Positions 7,388 to 14,189 are shown, numbered from the stretch's first letter. The stretch is DNA of 15,800 nt from Vulcanococcus sp. SFB_649D_100_25 (GCA_030833825.1 JAURGL010000027.1:1-15800); one strand, 5' to 3'. Numbers and translations are program-made. Notes: a model not told the origin generated them from the letters alone.

Positions 7388-7606
7388 TCAGTCGTCGTAA
7401 ACCAGGCATTCGGGCGACTGGGGGTTCAGGTCGCAATAGACCTCCAGCGGCGTCGGGTCGGAGGTTTGATCGGGATGGTGGGCCTTGTAGGCCTCCAGAT
7501 CCTTCAGCTCCTGCTCCAGGTGGGCCGCCTTGGCGGTATCTCCCGCGCTACGGGCTTTTTCCAGCTCGCTCCGGTCCTGAGCGATGTGGGCGTCGATGCT
7601 TTCCAA
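7388..7606 (-). CDS. cp12: CP12 Calvin-cycle regulatory protein, short form
   Basis: CP12 is a small, partly disordered protein that binds GAPDH and phosphoribulokinase and switches off the Calvin cycle under oxidising conditions. The C-terminus, PLEVYCDLNPQSPECLVYDD, is the diagnostic GAPDH-binding segment with its redox cysteine pair. The preceding helix (SELEKARSAGDTAKAAHLEQ) is charged, as in picocyanobacterial CP12. The usual N-terminal cysteine pair, which contacts phosphoribulokinase in many CP12s, is absent. The TTG at 7606 is chosen because MESIDAH resembles starts I recall for this family and AGGA lies six bases upstream. A GTG at 7630 would add eight residues (80 aa in all). A longer open frame upstream is only antisense to the lipoprotein gene. 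It is divergent from that lipoprotein gene and co-directional with the 76-residue gene. Confidence 0.88.
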   Translation of the reverse strand: MESIDAHIAQDRSELEKARSAGDTAKAAHLEQELKDLEAYKAHHPDQTSDPTPLEVYCDLNPQSPECLVYDD

Positions 7607-7660
7607 CGGTTGTCCTGGCCGACTGTTCACAGCTACCCCCGCTCGGTGGGGCCTCGATAC

Positions 7661-7672
7661 CCCCATATGGGG
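7661..7672. promoter_or_regulatory. 12-bp palindrome between cp12 and the divergent lipoprotein gene
   Basis: CCCCATATGGGG is a perfect palindrome midway in the roughly 80-nt divergent gap. A second interrupted palindrome, AGCGGG-G-CCCGCT, lies at 7681-7693. Either could be an operator, or just an effect of GC-rich sequence; no known regulator motif was matched. Confidence 0.3.
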
Positions 7673-7708
7673 TCGTTGTGAGCGGGGCCCGCTTCGGCAG
7701 CTGACAAC

Positions 7709-8266
7709 ATGGATGGGAACTTCAGGATCGCGGTGATCCGTTTCCCTCGGCTTGTTGCAGTCCTGTTGCTGGTGGCCTGGCTCGGGGCCTGCGCCAGCCG
7801 GCGTCCCAAGCCCGTTGATCCGACCCTCTCGAAGGCTGAAGAGCAGCAGCGCAAGGCCCTCCAGCAGTGCCGTCGCTACCGCGGCAGTCTTCCGCTGCTG
7901 AGTCAACGCTTCTCGGACACCAAGAAGCGCCTGCAGACGATTGCGGGGGAACGCTTTGTGCCCGCGATGCCACCGCTGCCCCTTGATCCGGAGGAGCAGA
8001 GGCTGCTCACGGTCTATGACCAGGAGACCGAGGAGCAGATCTACAACGACGCTCAGGCGGCCTGGAAGCGCAGCGAGGCGGAGCGCAGGCAGGTGTGGGA
8101 GCAGGCCCGGGGCCAGCGCCAGGCCGCTGCGGAGCAGGAACTGGATCAACTGGCGGAGCAGTTGCGCAGCATCAGCCCCGACCTGTTGGCGGCCCAGGAG
8201 CCGCTTGCGCTTAACGCCGCGCAGATGCAGCGCTACCTGAGCTGCAAACCCGAGAACTTCCGTTGA
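7709..8266 (+). CDS. Putative lipoprotein with charged helical region
   Basis: This 185-residue protein has a lipoprotein signal peptide: a basic N-terminus, hydrophobic VAVLLLVAWLG, and the lipobox LGAC with the modified cysteine at residue 28. The mature part is highly charged and helical, rich in Gln, Arg and Glu (about residues 40-65 and 100-160, for example EAERRQVWEQARGQRQAAAE), and may form a coiled coil. No enzyme motif is present and I recognise no family. It is divergent from cp12 and coupled to the next gene by a TGATG overlap, so both products are likely made together and exported. Confidence 0.78.
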   Translation: MDGNFRIAVIRFPRLVAVLLLVAWLGACASRRPKPVDPTLSKAEEQQRKALQQCRRYRGSLPLLSQRFSDTKKRLQTIAGERFVPAMPPLPLDPEEQRLLTVYDQETEEQIYNDAQAAWKRSEAERRQVWEQARGQRQAAAEQELDQLAEQLRSISPDLLAAQEPLALNAAQMQRYLSCKPENFR

Positions 8267-8595
8267 TGGGGGGGGCCCGGATCTGGCGCTGGGGGCTGAC
8301 CCTGGCCTTGTGGGGCATGCCTCAACTCCCGGTGTCGGCACAGACCTGCCTGGAGCGCTACGGGCAGACCGGTTGTGCTGCCCGCCTCTATGCGGAGATG
8401 CTCTGCGCCCATTTCGATCGCCCAGATGTGATGCGCAATCGGGAGAGCCAGCTTGCCGATCGCTTTGAGGAGGCGGGACTCGATCTGGCCGGCATCAGTG
8501 CGAGCGAGGTGGAAACCGCCGCGGTGGGTTACTACACCCCGATGTTGTGCCCTCAGAAGAGTGGGGCCATCCGTCGCCTGTTCAATCGCTCGTAG
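8266..8595 (+). CDS. Small secreted protein with four cysteines
   Basis: The ATG at 8266 overlaps the stop of the lipoprotein gene by one base (TGATG), a sign of translational coupling. A TTG one codon earlier is an unlikely start. The 109-residue product has a signal peptide (RIWRWGLTLALWGM, with probable cleavage after VSA near residue 25). The mature part holds four cysteines, in TCLERYG, TGCAAR, EMLCAH and MLCPQ, which may form two disulfides in an exported helical domain. I recognise no family. No convincing terminator follows, and nothing is seen in the roughly 200 bases up to the end of arsJ. Confidence 0.75.
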   Translation: MGGARIWRWGLTLALWGMPQLPVSAQTCLERYGQTGCAARLYAEMLCAHFDRPDVMRNRESQLADRFEEAGLDLAGISASEVETAAVGYYTPMLCPQKSGAIRRLFNRS

Positions 8596-8794
8596 CCGGC
8601 ACCTGGGTAGGGGGAGTTCAGATCAGCGGCACATCGCAGCAGCGCGATCTCGATAAGCCATGGGGAGCGGTCACTGGGTTGATGAAGGACCTGGCTTCGA
8701 AAGCACTGCATGCCCTGCCGGCTGTTGCCCTGCTGCCCCTATGTCGCCTTTGCCTTTCGCCGGCTTCCTGGGGTTGGCGATCCCAACGGGGGCC

Positions 8795-10057
8795 TCAAGC
8801 GACGCTCTTCACCGCTGGCAGGCGGGTGCTGGTCACAAAGGCCAGGGCCACCATCAGGCATGACATCCACAGGCAGGCCTGCATCCCTCCCCACAAAAAC
8901 AGAGCCCCCGAGAGCAGGGTCCCGATCAGCCTGCCTGCGGCATTGGCCATGTAATAGAAGCCCACGTTGAGGCTCACCGATTCGGCATCGGTGTAGGCCA
9001 GGACCATGTAGCTGTGGATCGAGGAGTTCATCGCAAACACCACCCCGAAGGCGGCCAGACCCAGGACCACTGCGATCCCTGGATGTCCCACCTGGCGCCA
9101 CAGCGCCAGGGCGATCAAGGCGGGGATCGCCGTGAGAACGGCACTCCAGAACGCGACAGCGGATGCCCCCGGTGGCTGGGTTTGCCCCCAGCAACGCCTG
9201 AGGCTCGGGGCTGAGGCCTGCACGATCCCGTAGGCGATCACCCAGAGCCCCATGAAGCCGCCCACTTCCCAGAACCTCCAGCCCAAGGCGGCCTGGAGAA
9301 ACACCGGCAAGGCCACCACGAACCAGACATCGCGGGCCCCGAAGAGGAAGAAGCGCGCCAGGGAGAGCACGTTGATCCCCCGGGACTTGGAGAACAGGGC
9401 TGTAAAGCCGGGCTTCTGTTTCATCCGGCCCATCTCCCGGGGCAGCACCAGGGTGCAGAGGAAGGCCGCGAAGAGCCCGGCGGCCATGGCGGCCACGGAG
9501 CGGTTGAAGCCAACTGTGGTCAGCAGCAGACCCCCCAGGAAGAAGCCCACTCCCTTGAGGGCATTTTTGGAGCCGGTGAGGATCGCCACCCAGCGGAACA
9601 GCTGCTGCTGGCCGCGGCCTTGATCCTCCGGGGCGTCTTTGACAACGGTTTTGATGGCGCTTTTGGCGCTCATCTTGTTGAGGTCCTTGGCGATCCCGCT
9701 GATGGCCTGGGCCACCATCACGTAGGCCACACTCCACCACTTCGGCCAGCTGTCAGCGATGGGGATCAACATCAGCAGGGCCCCGATCTGCAGCAAGGTC
9801 CCGCTCCAGAGGGTGAGCCTCAGGCCAAAGCGGGCCCCCAGCCAACCGCCGTAGAGGTTGGTGATGATCCCGAAGAATTCGTAGAAGAGAAAGAGAAAGG
9901 CAATCTCCAGGGTGGAGTAGCCCAGGGCATGGAAGTGGAACACCACCAACATCCGCAGGGCCCCGTCGGTGAGGGTGAAGGCCCAATAGTTGGCCGTCAC
10001 GATGACGTATTGCTGCAGCGCCGAGAGGGGCTGTCTGCTTGAGAGGATCCCGCCCAT
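8795..10057 (-). CDS. arsJ: ArsJ organoarsenical efflux MFS transporter
   Basis: ArsJ exports 1-arseno-3-phosphoglycerate across the inner membrane. The arsenical then breaks down to arsenate outside, so GAPDH plus ArsJ together give arsenate resistance. The 420-residue product has about 12 hydrophobic segments. Features I associate with ArsJ are YVIVTANYWAFTLTDGALRM at the N-terminus, then ALGYSTLEIAFLFLFYEFFG, SGIAKDLNKMSAKSAIK, TGSKNALKGVGFFLGG and FGARDVWFVVALPVFL. ATG 10057 overlaps the GAPDH stop as TGATG, so the two are translationally coupled; an upstream extension would run into GAPDH. The ars operators control transcription from upstream of GAPDH. Assignment is strong from both sequence and context. 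Confidence 0.93.
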   Translation of the reverse strand: MGGILSSRQPLSALQQYVIVTANYWAFTLTDGALRMLVVFHFHALGYSTLEIAFLFLFYEFFGIITNLYGGWLGARFGLRLTLWSGTLLQIGALLMLIPIADSWPKWWSVAYVMVAQAISGIAKDLNKMSAKSAIKTVVKDAPEDQGRGQQQLFRWVAILTGSKNALKGVGFFLGGLLLTTVGFNRSVAAMAAGLFAAFLCTLVLPREMGRMKQKPGFTALFSKSRGINVLSLARFFLFGARDVWFVVALPVFLQAALGWRFWEVGGFMGLWVIAYGIVQASAPSLRRCWGQTQPPGASAVAFWSAVLTAIPALIALALWRQVGHPGIAVVLGLAAFGVVFAMNSSIHSYMVLAYTDAESVSLNVGFYYMANAAGRLIGTLLSGALFLWGGMQACLWMSCLMVALAFVTSTRLPAVKSVA

Positions 10058-11082
10058 CAGCGATCGTGCAGGGCTGCGATGTGGCAGGCCAGATCTGCCA
10101 TCCGGGAGCTGTAGCCCCACTCGTTGTCGTACCAGGCGTAGACCTTCAGCTGGAATCCCCCAGTGACCAGCGTCGATGGTCCATCAATGACGGCGCTGCG
10201 GTTGTCGTTCACGTAGTCGACCGACACCAGGGGCCGGCTCTCGTAGCCGAGGATGCCTTTGAGGGGCCCGATGGCGGCTGCTTCAAAGGCGGCGTTCACC
10301 TCTTGGATGCTGGTGGCTCGCTCCAGTTCAAACACCGCGTCGGTGAGGGAGGCGTTGAGCAGCGGGACGCGGACGGCATGGCCATCGAGCTTGCCCTGCA
10401 GTTCGGGGAAGATCAGGCCGATCGCTTTGGCGGAGCCGGTGGTGGTGGGGATCAGGCTGTGCAGGCAGGAGCGGGCTCGGCGCAGATCGCTCTTGAAGCC
10501 ATCCACCACGACCTGGGTGTTGGTGACGTCGTGCAGGGTGGTGATCGAGCCGTGTTTGATCCCGAAGCTCTCGTGGACCACCTTCACCACCGGTGCCAGG
10601 CAGTTGGTGGTGCAGGAGGCCGCCGTGACCAGGTGATGGCGGCTGGGGTCATAGAGCTGATGGTTGATCCCGTAGACGATGTTGAGGGCCTCCTCGCCCG
10701 CCACCTGACCTTTCACCGGGCAGGCCACCAGCACCTTGGGCAGGCCCGCCGCATCGAAGTAGGGCTCCAGGGTTGCGGGGGTCTTGAATTTGCCGCTGCA
10801 CTCGAGCACCAGTTCGACGCCGGCTTCACGCCAGGGAACGGCGATGGGATCGCTCTCGCTGGTGAAGCTCAGGGGGCGTTCGTTGACCCGGAACCCCTGA
10901 TCGCTCGCCTGGACGTCCTCCGACCAGCGGCCATGCACCGAATCAAAGGCCAGGAGGTGGGCTGCGGTGGCCGCGTCCCCGCCGCAGTCATTGATATGGA
11001 CCAGCTCAATGCCGGGTCTGCCCCAGAGGGCCCGGAACACCAGGCGCCCGATGCGTCCAAATCCGTTGATGCCGATCCGCAT
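10057..11082 (-). CDS. ArsJ-associated glyceraldehyde-3-phosphate dehydrogenase
   Basis: In the arsenate pathway GAPDH uses arsenate instead of phosphate to form 1-arseno-3-phosphoglycerate, the substrate of ArsJ. The 341-residue protein has an N-terminal Rossmann motif (MRIGINGFGRIGRLVFRAL), catalytic Cys157 in AASCTTNCLAP, and His184 in TTLHDVTNTQVVVDGFKSDL. The HDVTNTQ stretch differs from housekeeping GAPDHs (usually HSYTGDQ or similar) and is typical of the ars-linked branch. WYDNEWGYS near the C-terminus is conserved. ATG 11082 is preferred over the TTG at 11100 because MRIGINGFGR is the standard family start. It lies head to head with arsR, with two ArsR-type operators between them, and is coupled to arsJ downstream. 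The Calvin-cycle GAPDH is probably encoded elsewhere. Confidence 0.93.
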   Translation of the reverse strand: MRIGINGFGRIGRLVFRALWGRPGIELVHINDCGGDAATAAHLLAFDSVHGRWSEDVQASDQGFRVNERPLSFTSESDPIAVPWREAGVELVLECSGKFKTPATLEPYFDAAGLPKVLVACPVKGQVAGEEALNIVYGINHQLYDPSRHHLVTAASCTTNCLAPVVKVVHESFGIKHGSITTLHDVTNTQVVVDGFKSDLRRARSCLHSLIPTTTGSAKAIGLIFPELQGKLDGHAVRVPLLNASLTDAVFELERATSIQEVNAAFEAAAIGPLKGILGYESRPLVSVDYVNDNRSAVIDGPSTLVTGGFQLKVYAWYDNEWGYSSRMADLACHIAALHDR

Positions 11083-11095
11083 GAGCGCCAAGCTG

Positions 11096-11111
11096 ATCAA
11101 TTAATCTTGAT
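11096..11111. promoter_or_regulatory. ArsR operator 1 (ATCAA-N6-TTGAT)
   Basis: ATCAA-TTAATC-TTGAT lies 13 bases upstream of the GAPDH start. ATCAA-N6-TTGAT is a motif reported for cyanobacterial ArsR binding (the Synechocystis ars operon). The match is perfect. Its position close to the GAPDH start suits repression of the minus-strand operon. Confidence 0.8.
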
Positions 11112-11113
11112 GC

Positions 11114-11129
11114 ATCAACCTCGATTGAT
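11114..11129. promoter_or_regulatory. ArsR operator 2 (ATCAA-N6-TTGAT)
   Basis: ATCAA-CCTCGA-TTGAT is a second perfect copy, 18 bases centre to centre from the first. The inner half-sites of the two copies also form the 12-bp palindrome TTGATGCATCAA (11107-11118). TTGATG at 11107-11112 could serve as a -35 for arsR, with CTTTAA at 11131-11136 as a weak -10, so ArsR would repress its own gene too. Confidence 0.8.
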
Positions 11130-11173
11130 GCTTTAAGGGCTGGTTAGGCTTTGCGGGCCTTGGTTTCTGGCGT

Positions 11174-11476
11174 GTGGCGGCTTCCGCGGAGATGTTGCCC
11201 TTGCTCAAGGCGTTGTCCGATCCCGTGCGCCTCGAGGTGGCCCTGGCTTTGGCGGATGGCGAGCGCTGCGTCTGCGAGCTCACCGATCTGTTGAACCTGG
11301 CTCAATCGAAGCTTTCCTTTCATCTGAAGGTGATGCGTCAGGCCGGTCTGCTGGAGGCGCGTGAGCAGGGCCGCTGGGTCTATTACCGCCTCAGGCCTGA
11401 AACCCTGGCGGCCCTTGGCTTGTGGTTGGGGGAGCTGGCCCGCAGCAGCGCTACACCCGCAGCGCCCTGCTGTTGA
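11174..11476 (+). CDS. arsR: ArsR-family arsenic-responsive repressor
   Basis: This 100-residue winged-helix repressor should bind the two adjacent operators and dissociate when trivalent arsenic binds. KALSDPVRLEVALALADGE, the recognition region LAQSKLSFHLKVMRQAGLL and the wing GRWVYYRL are characteristic. C32 and C34 in RCVCEL fall at the positions of the metal-sensing cysteines of the classical plasmid ArsR. The third ligand expected near residue 37 is Thr here; the C-terminal C99-C100 pair may supply it. The start is GTG 11174. It is divergent from GAPDH-arsJ and ends 25 nt from the convergent speD stop, with an imperfect hairpin spanning both stops. Confidence 0.92.
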   Translation: MAASAEMLPLLKALSDPVRLEVALALADGERCVCELTDLLNLAQSKLSFHLKVMRQAGLLEAREQGRWVYYRLRPETLAALGLWLGELARSSATPAAPCC

Positions 11477-11504
11477 GCCGCTCCCCCAGTGCTGGCAAGG
11501 CTCA
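11474..11504. other. Hairpin spanning the arsR and speD stop codons
   Basis: TGAGCC and GGCTCA form a 6-bp stem that contains both stop codons, with an inner CCAG-TG-CTGG hairpin in the loop. No T-run follows on either strand, so it is at best a weak bidirectional terminator. Confidence 0.35.
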
Positions 11505-11939
11505 GCTGATCAGCGCGTCGCGTCTGTGACTGGGCAGCGCATGGGGCGTTTCTCTGAGGAAACTCTGCAGGTTGTAATCGCCTGCCTCCAAGGCCGCTGC
11601 CAGTTCATGGCAAGCGCGATCCGGCATCGTGTGATCACCGCAGGTGAACACATCCACCGCGGCGTAGCGCGCTTCGGGCCAGGTGTGGATCGAAAGGTGG
11701 GATTCAGCCAGCAGCGCCAGACCCGTAATTCCCTGGGGTTCAAAGCGGTGACTGATCAGTTGAAGCAGAGTGGCGCCGGCGCTGTGCACGGCTTTGGTGA
11801 TCGTGCTGCGTAGGAAGGCTTCGTTGTTGAGCTTGTCGCTGCTGCAGTGGTAAAGCTCGAGGATGCAGTGCTTGCCGATGGGGCTGTAGGCAGCATTCCA
11901 TCCAGGGTTGGGGTGCAGATTGGCCAGAGATGTGTGCAT
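11502..11939 (-). CDS. speD: S-adenosylmethionine decarboxylase proenzyme
   Basis: AdoMetDC makes decarboxylated S-adenosylmethionine, the aminopropyl donor for spermidine synthesis. The 145-residue proenzyme shows the self-processing site AES-HLSIHTWPE: cleavage before S80 generates the pyruvoyl cofactor, with H85 and C100 (VFTCGDH) as the usual catalytic partners. GKHCILELYHCS near the N-terminus is also typical. The length is slightly above the roughly 120-130 residues of short bacterial class 1B enzymes because of a short N-terminal extension. ATG 11939 is the first ATG with family similarity soon after. It is divergent from pstS; the Pho-box region lies about 90 bases upstream and probably serves pstS only. 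Confidence 0.95.
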   Translation of the reverse strand: MHTSLANLHPNPGWNAAYSPIGKHCILELYHCSSDKLNNEAFLRSTITKAVHSAGATLLQLISHRFEPQGITGLALLAESHLSIHTWPEARYAAVDVFTCGDHTMPDRACHELAAALEAGDYNLQSFLRETPHALPSHRRDALIS

Positions 11940-12028
11940 GAAAGGCAGGGTTGAACAGCTTCAAAACTACCCCTCATGAACCGCCTCGGGTACTACTGCG
12001 CACGTCTGCCTGTGATCGACTACCAACG

Positions 12029-12058
12029 CTTCACGCCCTCTTAACCGATCCCTAACTG
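12029..12058 (+). promoter_or_regulatory. Pho box upstream of pstS
   Basis: Three 8-nt units repeat every 11 nt: CTTCACGC, CTTAACCG (12040-12047) and CCTAACTG (12051-12058), separated by CCT and ATC. The second and third fit the cyanobacterial Pho box bound by PhoB/SphR (CTTAACCT-like units, three-base gaps); the first is degenerate. A weak -10 (TAGAGGT, 12078-12084) lies about 20 bases downstream, and pstS starts at 12112. It indicates induction by phosphate starvation. Confidence 0.8.
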
Positions 12059-12111
12059 TTCGCCCCTCTCCAGTGCTTAGAGGTAGGTAGCTCCTGAACG
12101 GTTGCTCTTCC

Positions 12112-13089
12112 ATGTCCTTCGCGAAGAAGGCTCTCTGCTTCGGCGTTCTCTCCAGCTTCGGCATCGCTGCAGCAGCCTCTGCTCAAAGTGTGTTGAACGG
12201 TGCCGGTGCATCGTTCCCCGCTCCCTTCTATCAACGCGCGTTTGCCGGTGCTGCCTCCCAGGGCATCAAGGTGAACTATCAGTCGGTGGGCTCCGGCGCT
12301 GGTGTGCGCCAGTACGTGGCCGGCACCGTGGATTTCGGCGCCACCGACGAGCCGATCAAGGCTTCTGAATCCGCCAAGGTGAGCCGAGGTGTGGTGCAGT
12401 TCCCAGCTGTGGGCGGCACCATCGCCATCGCTTACAACAAGGCGGATTGCAAAGGTCTGAAGCTCAGCCAGAAGCAGGCTGTGGATATCTTCCTGGGCAA
12501 GATCAAAACCTGGGATCAGCTGAAGTGCGGCAAGGGCCCGATCACCGTGGCGCACCGCTCTGATGGTTCCGGCACCACCTTTGCCTTCACCAACTCCCTG
12601 AGCGCTTTCTCTTCGGAGTGGAAGAGCAAGGTGGGCGAGGGCAAGAGCGTGAAGTGGCCCGTGGGCGTGGGCGGTAAGGGCAACGAAGGCGTCGCCGGCG
12701 TGCTCAGCAACACCGCAGGCTCCATCGGCTACATCAACCAGAGCTATGTGAAGGGCAAGCTCAAGGCTGCTGCCGTTCAGAACAAAGCTGGTAACTACGT
12801 GCTGCCGACCCTGGCTGGTGGCGCTGCCGCTCTGAACAACATCGTTCTGGACGGCAACCTCGCTGGTGAGGATCCCAATCCCGCCGGTGCCAAGAGCTAC
12901 CCCATCTCGACCCTCACCTGGATCCTGGCTTACCAGAAGGGCAATGGCGCCAAGGCCGGTCAGATCCGCGCCGCCATGCTCTACCTGCTGGGCCGCGCCC
13001 AGAACGATGCGGATGAGCTGGGTTACGTCCCCCTGCGCGGCGACATCCTGAAGAAGGCCAAGGCTGCCGTCGCCAAGATCGGCGCCTGA
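12112..13089 (+). CDS. pstS: PstS periplasmic phosphate-binding protein
   Basis: PstS captures phosphate in the periplasm and delivers it to the PstCAB ABC transporter. The 325-residue protein has a signal peptide of about 24 residues ending in AAAASA. Ligand-binding segments are in the family order: GAGASFPAPFY, SVGSGAGVRQY, FGATDEP and RSDGSGTTFAFT. SIGYINQSY and the C-terminal ITTLTW-like region are also present. Codon use is less GC-rich than in the neighbours and favours common codons (AAG, GGC, GCT), consistent with very high expression. A Pho box lies upstream and a strong terminator follows, so it is likely transcribed alone; the permease genes begin 2.3 kb away. Confidence 0.96.
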   Translation: MSFAKKALCFGVLSSFGIAAAASAQSVLNGAGASFPAPFYQRAFAGAASQGIKVNYQSVGSGAGVRQYVAGTVDFGATDEPIKASESAKVSRGVVQFPAVGGTIAIAYNKADCKGLKLSQKQAVDIFLGKIKTWDQLKCGKGPITVAHRSDGSGTTFAFTNSLSAFSSEWKSKVGEGKSVKWPVGVGGKGNEGVAGVLSNTAGSIGYINQSYVKGKLKAAAVQNKAGNYVLPTLAGGAAALNNIVLDGNLAGEDPNPAGAKSYPISTLTWILAYQKGNGAKAGQIRAAMLYLLGRAQNDADELGYVPLRGDILKKAKAAVAKIGA

Positions 13090-13112
13090 TCTGAGGCAAA
13101 CCTGGAACACAA

Positions 13113-13143
13113 GGGGGGGGCTGCATCGGGCCCCCCTTTTTTT
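13113..13143 (+). terminator. Intrinsic terminator after pstS
   Basis: GGGGGGC pairs with GCCCCCC around the loop TGCATCGG, followed by seven T (13137-13143). It starts 24 bases after the pstS stop and should separate pstS from the regulator gene, which begins 30 bases further on. Confidence 0.92.
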
Positions 13144-13173
13144 GGCTCAAATCTGCCCCGACCTGAAGTTGGA

Positions 13174-13920
13174 ATGTCTGTCATCCCGCAGCCAGCCCTG
13201 ATCAGGGTTGTGGTTGATGATCCAGATCGGCGACATGAGCTGCATGAGTTGCTTGTGCAAGCAGGTTTTCGCGTGGCTCAGTCCGCGATTCCGCAGCGGC
13301 TCATGGATCTGCTCCACAACCCAACGGCCCTGGATCGAGCTGAGCTGGTGCTGCTACAGCTCCCCAGTGCAACCCACGCCCTAGAGGCCAGCCTTTCTCT
13401 GTTGCAGAGCTGGCGCCGCAGCGATAGCAAGGTGGCTCTGGTGCTGCTGTCCGCGGAAGCCCCGGAGCGGGAGCGCGCTTCACTGCTGGAAGCCGGCGCC
13501 GATCTGGTGCTTGTGGAGCCCGTCGGTTCCAAAGAGCTGGTGGCCCGCTGCAAGGCCCTGTTGCGGCAGCTGAGCCGAACACTCCAGCCGCTCGCGGCGG
13601 CCTCAGATCTGCGCGTGCTTGAGGCGGGCGGGCTGAAGCTGTTTCAAGATCAATGCCGAGTGCGGGCTGATGGTGTTGAGGTGACCCTCACGCCCCGGGA
13701 ATTTCGCTTGCTGGAGTGCTTCATGCTTCAGCCAGGCCGGGTGCTCAGCCGGGATCAGCTCATTGCACAGGTTTGGGGCTCTGACTACCAGGGGAAGCAG
13801 AAAAGTGTGGATGTGCACGTCTGGTGGCTTCGGCACAAATTGGAGCGCCCAGGTCGACCCCAGATGTTTCTCACCGTTCGTGGCTTGGGATATCGCTTTG
13901 AGCCGCCCAGTTCTCAATGA
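13174..13920 (+). CDS. OmpR/PhoB-type regulator with degenerate receiver domain
   Basis: This 248-residue protein is built like PhoB. The C-terminal winged helix (about residues 150-245) is intact: LTPREFRLLECFMLQPGRVL, SRDQLIAQVWGSDYQGKQKS, VDVHVWWLRHKLE and TVRGLGYRFE. The N-terminal receiver (about 9-125) keeps the acidic pair D15-D16, but the phosphoacceptor aspartate is Gln (Q62 in LVLLQLPS), the switch Thr is Ser (VLLSAEA), and the conserved lysine is Glu (LVLVEPVGSKEL). It should therefore not be phosphorylated in the normal way. It sits between pstS and sphX/pstC in a Pho-box-rich region, so a role in phosphate or arsenate-linked control is likely but inferred. ATG 13174 follows the pstS terminator; no kinase gene is adjacent. 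Confidence 0.9.
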   Translation: MSVIPQPALIRVVVDDPDRRHELHELLVQAGFRVAQSAIPQRLMDLLHNPTALDRAELVLLQLPSATHALEASLSLLQSWRRSDSKVALVLLSAEAPERERASLLEAGADLVLVEPVGSKELVARCKALLRQLSRTLQPLAAASDLRVLEAGGLKLFQDQCRVRADGVEVTLTPREFRLLECFMLQPGRVLSRDQLIAQVWGSDYQGKQKSVDVHVWWLRHKLERPGRPQMFLTVRGLGYRFEPPSSQ

Positions 13921-14189
13921 GCGCTGCGGTCAAGCCTGAAGATGGAGAGCCACTGAAAAGGCGAATTGTTTTTGTCGTCGCGCGAACCTTTCGCCGCCGA
14001 CGGTTGCGCCACAGAATTCACCCAGCAGCAACCAGCCACAAAACTGATGCTGCCCTGTTCGGTCTTGACCAACATTGCGTCACCTCAGCTCAAACCACGA
14101 TAAGGCTGAAAAGGCGATCTTCGGTAGTGAACGCCACAGAATGCACCAGATCTGCTGCTTTTGTATCCCAGATCACAGAAGCGGATTCT

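Noticed and set aside
7631..8341. Upstream extension of the cp12 frame to over 300 codons
   Set aside because: The extension is antisense to the lipoprotein and secreted-protein genes, and CP12 proteins are short.
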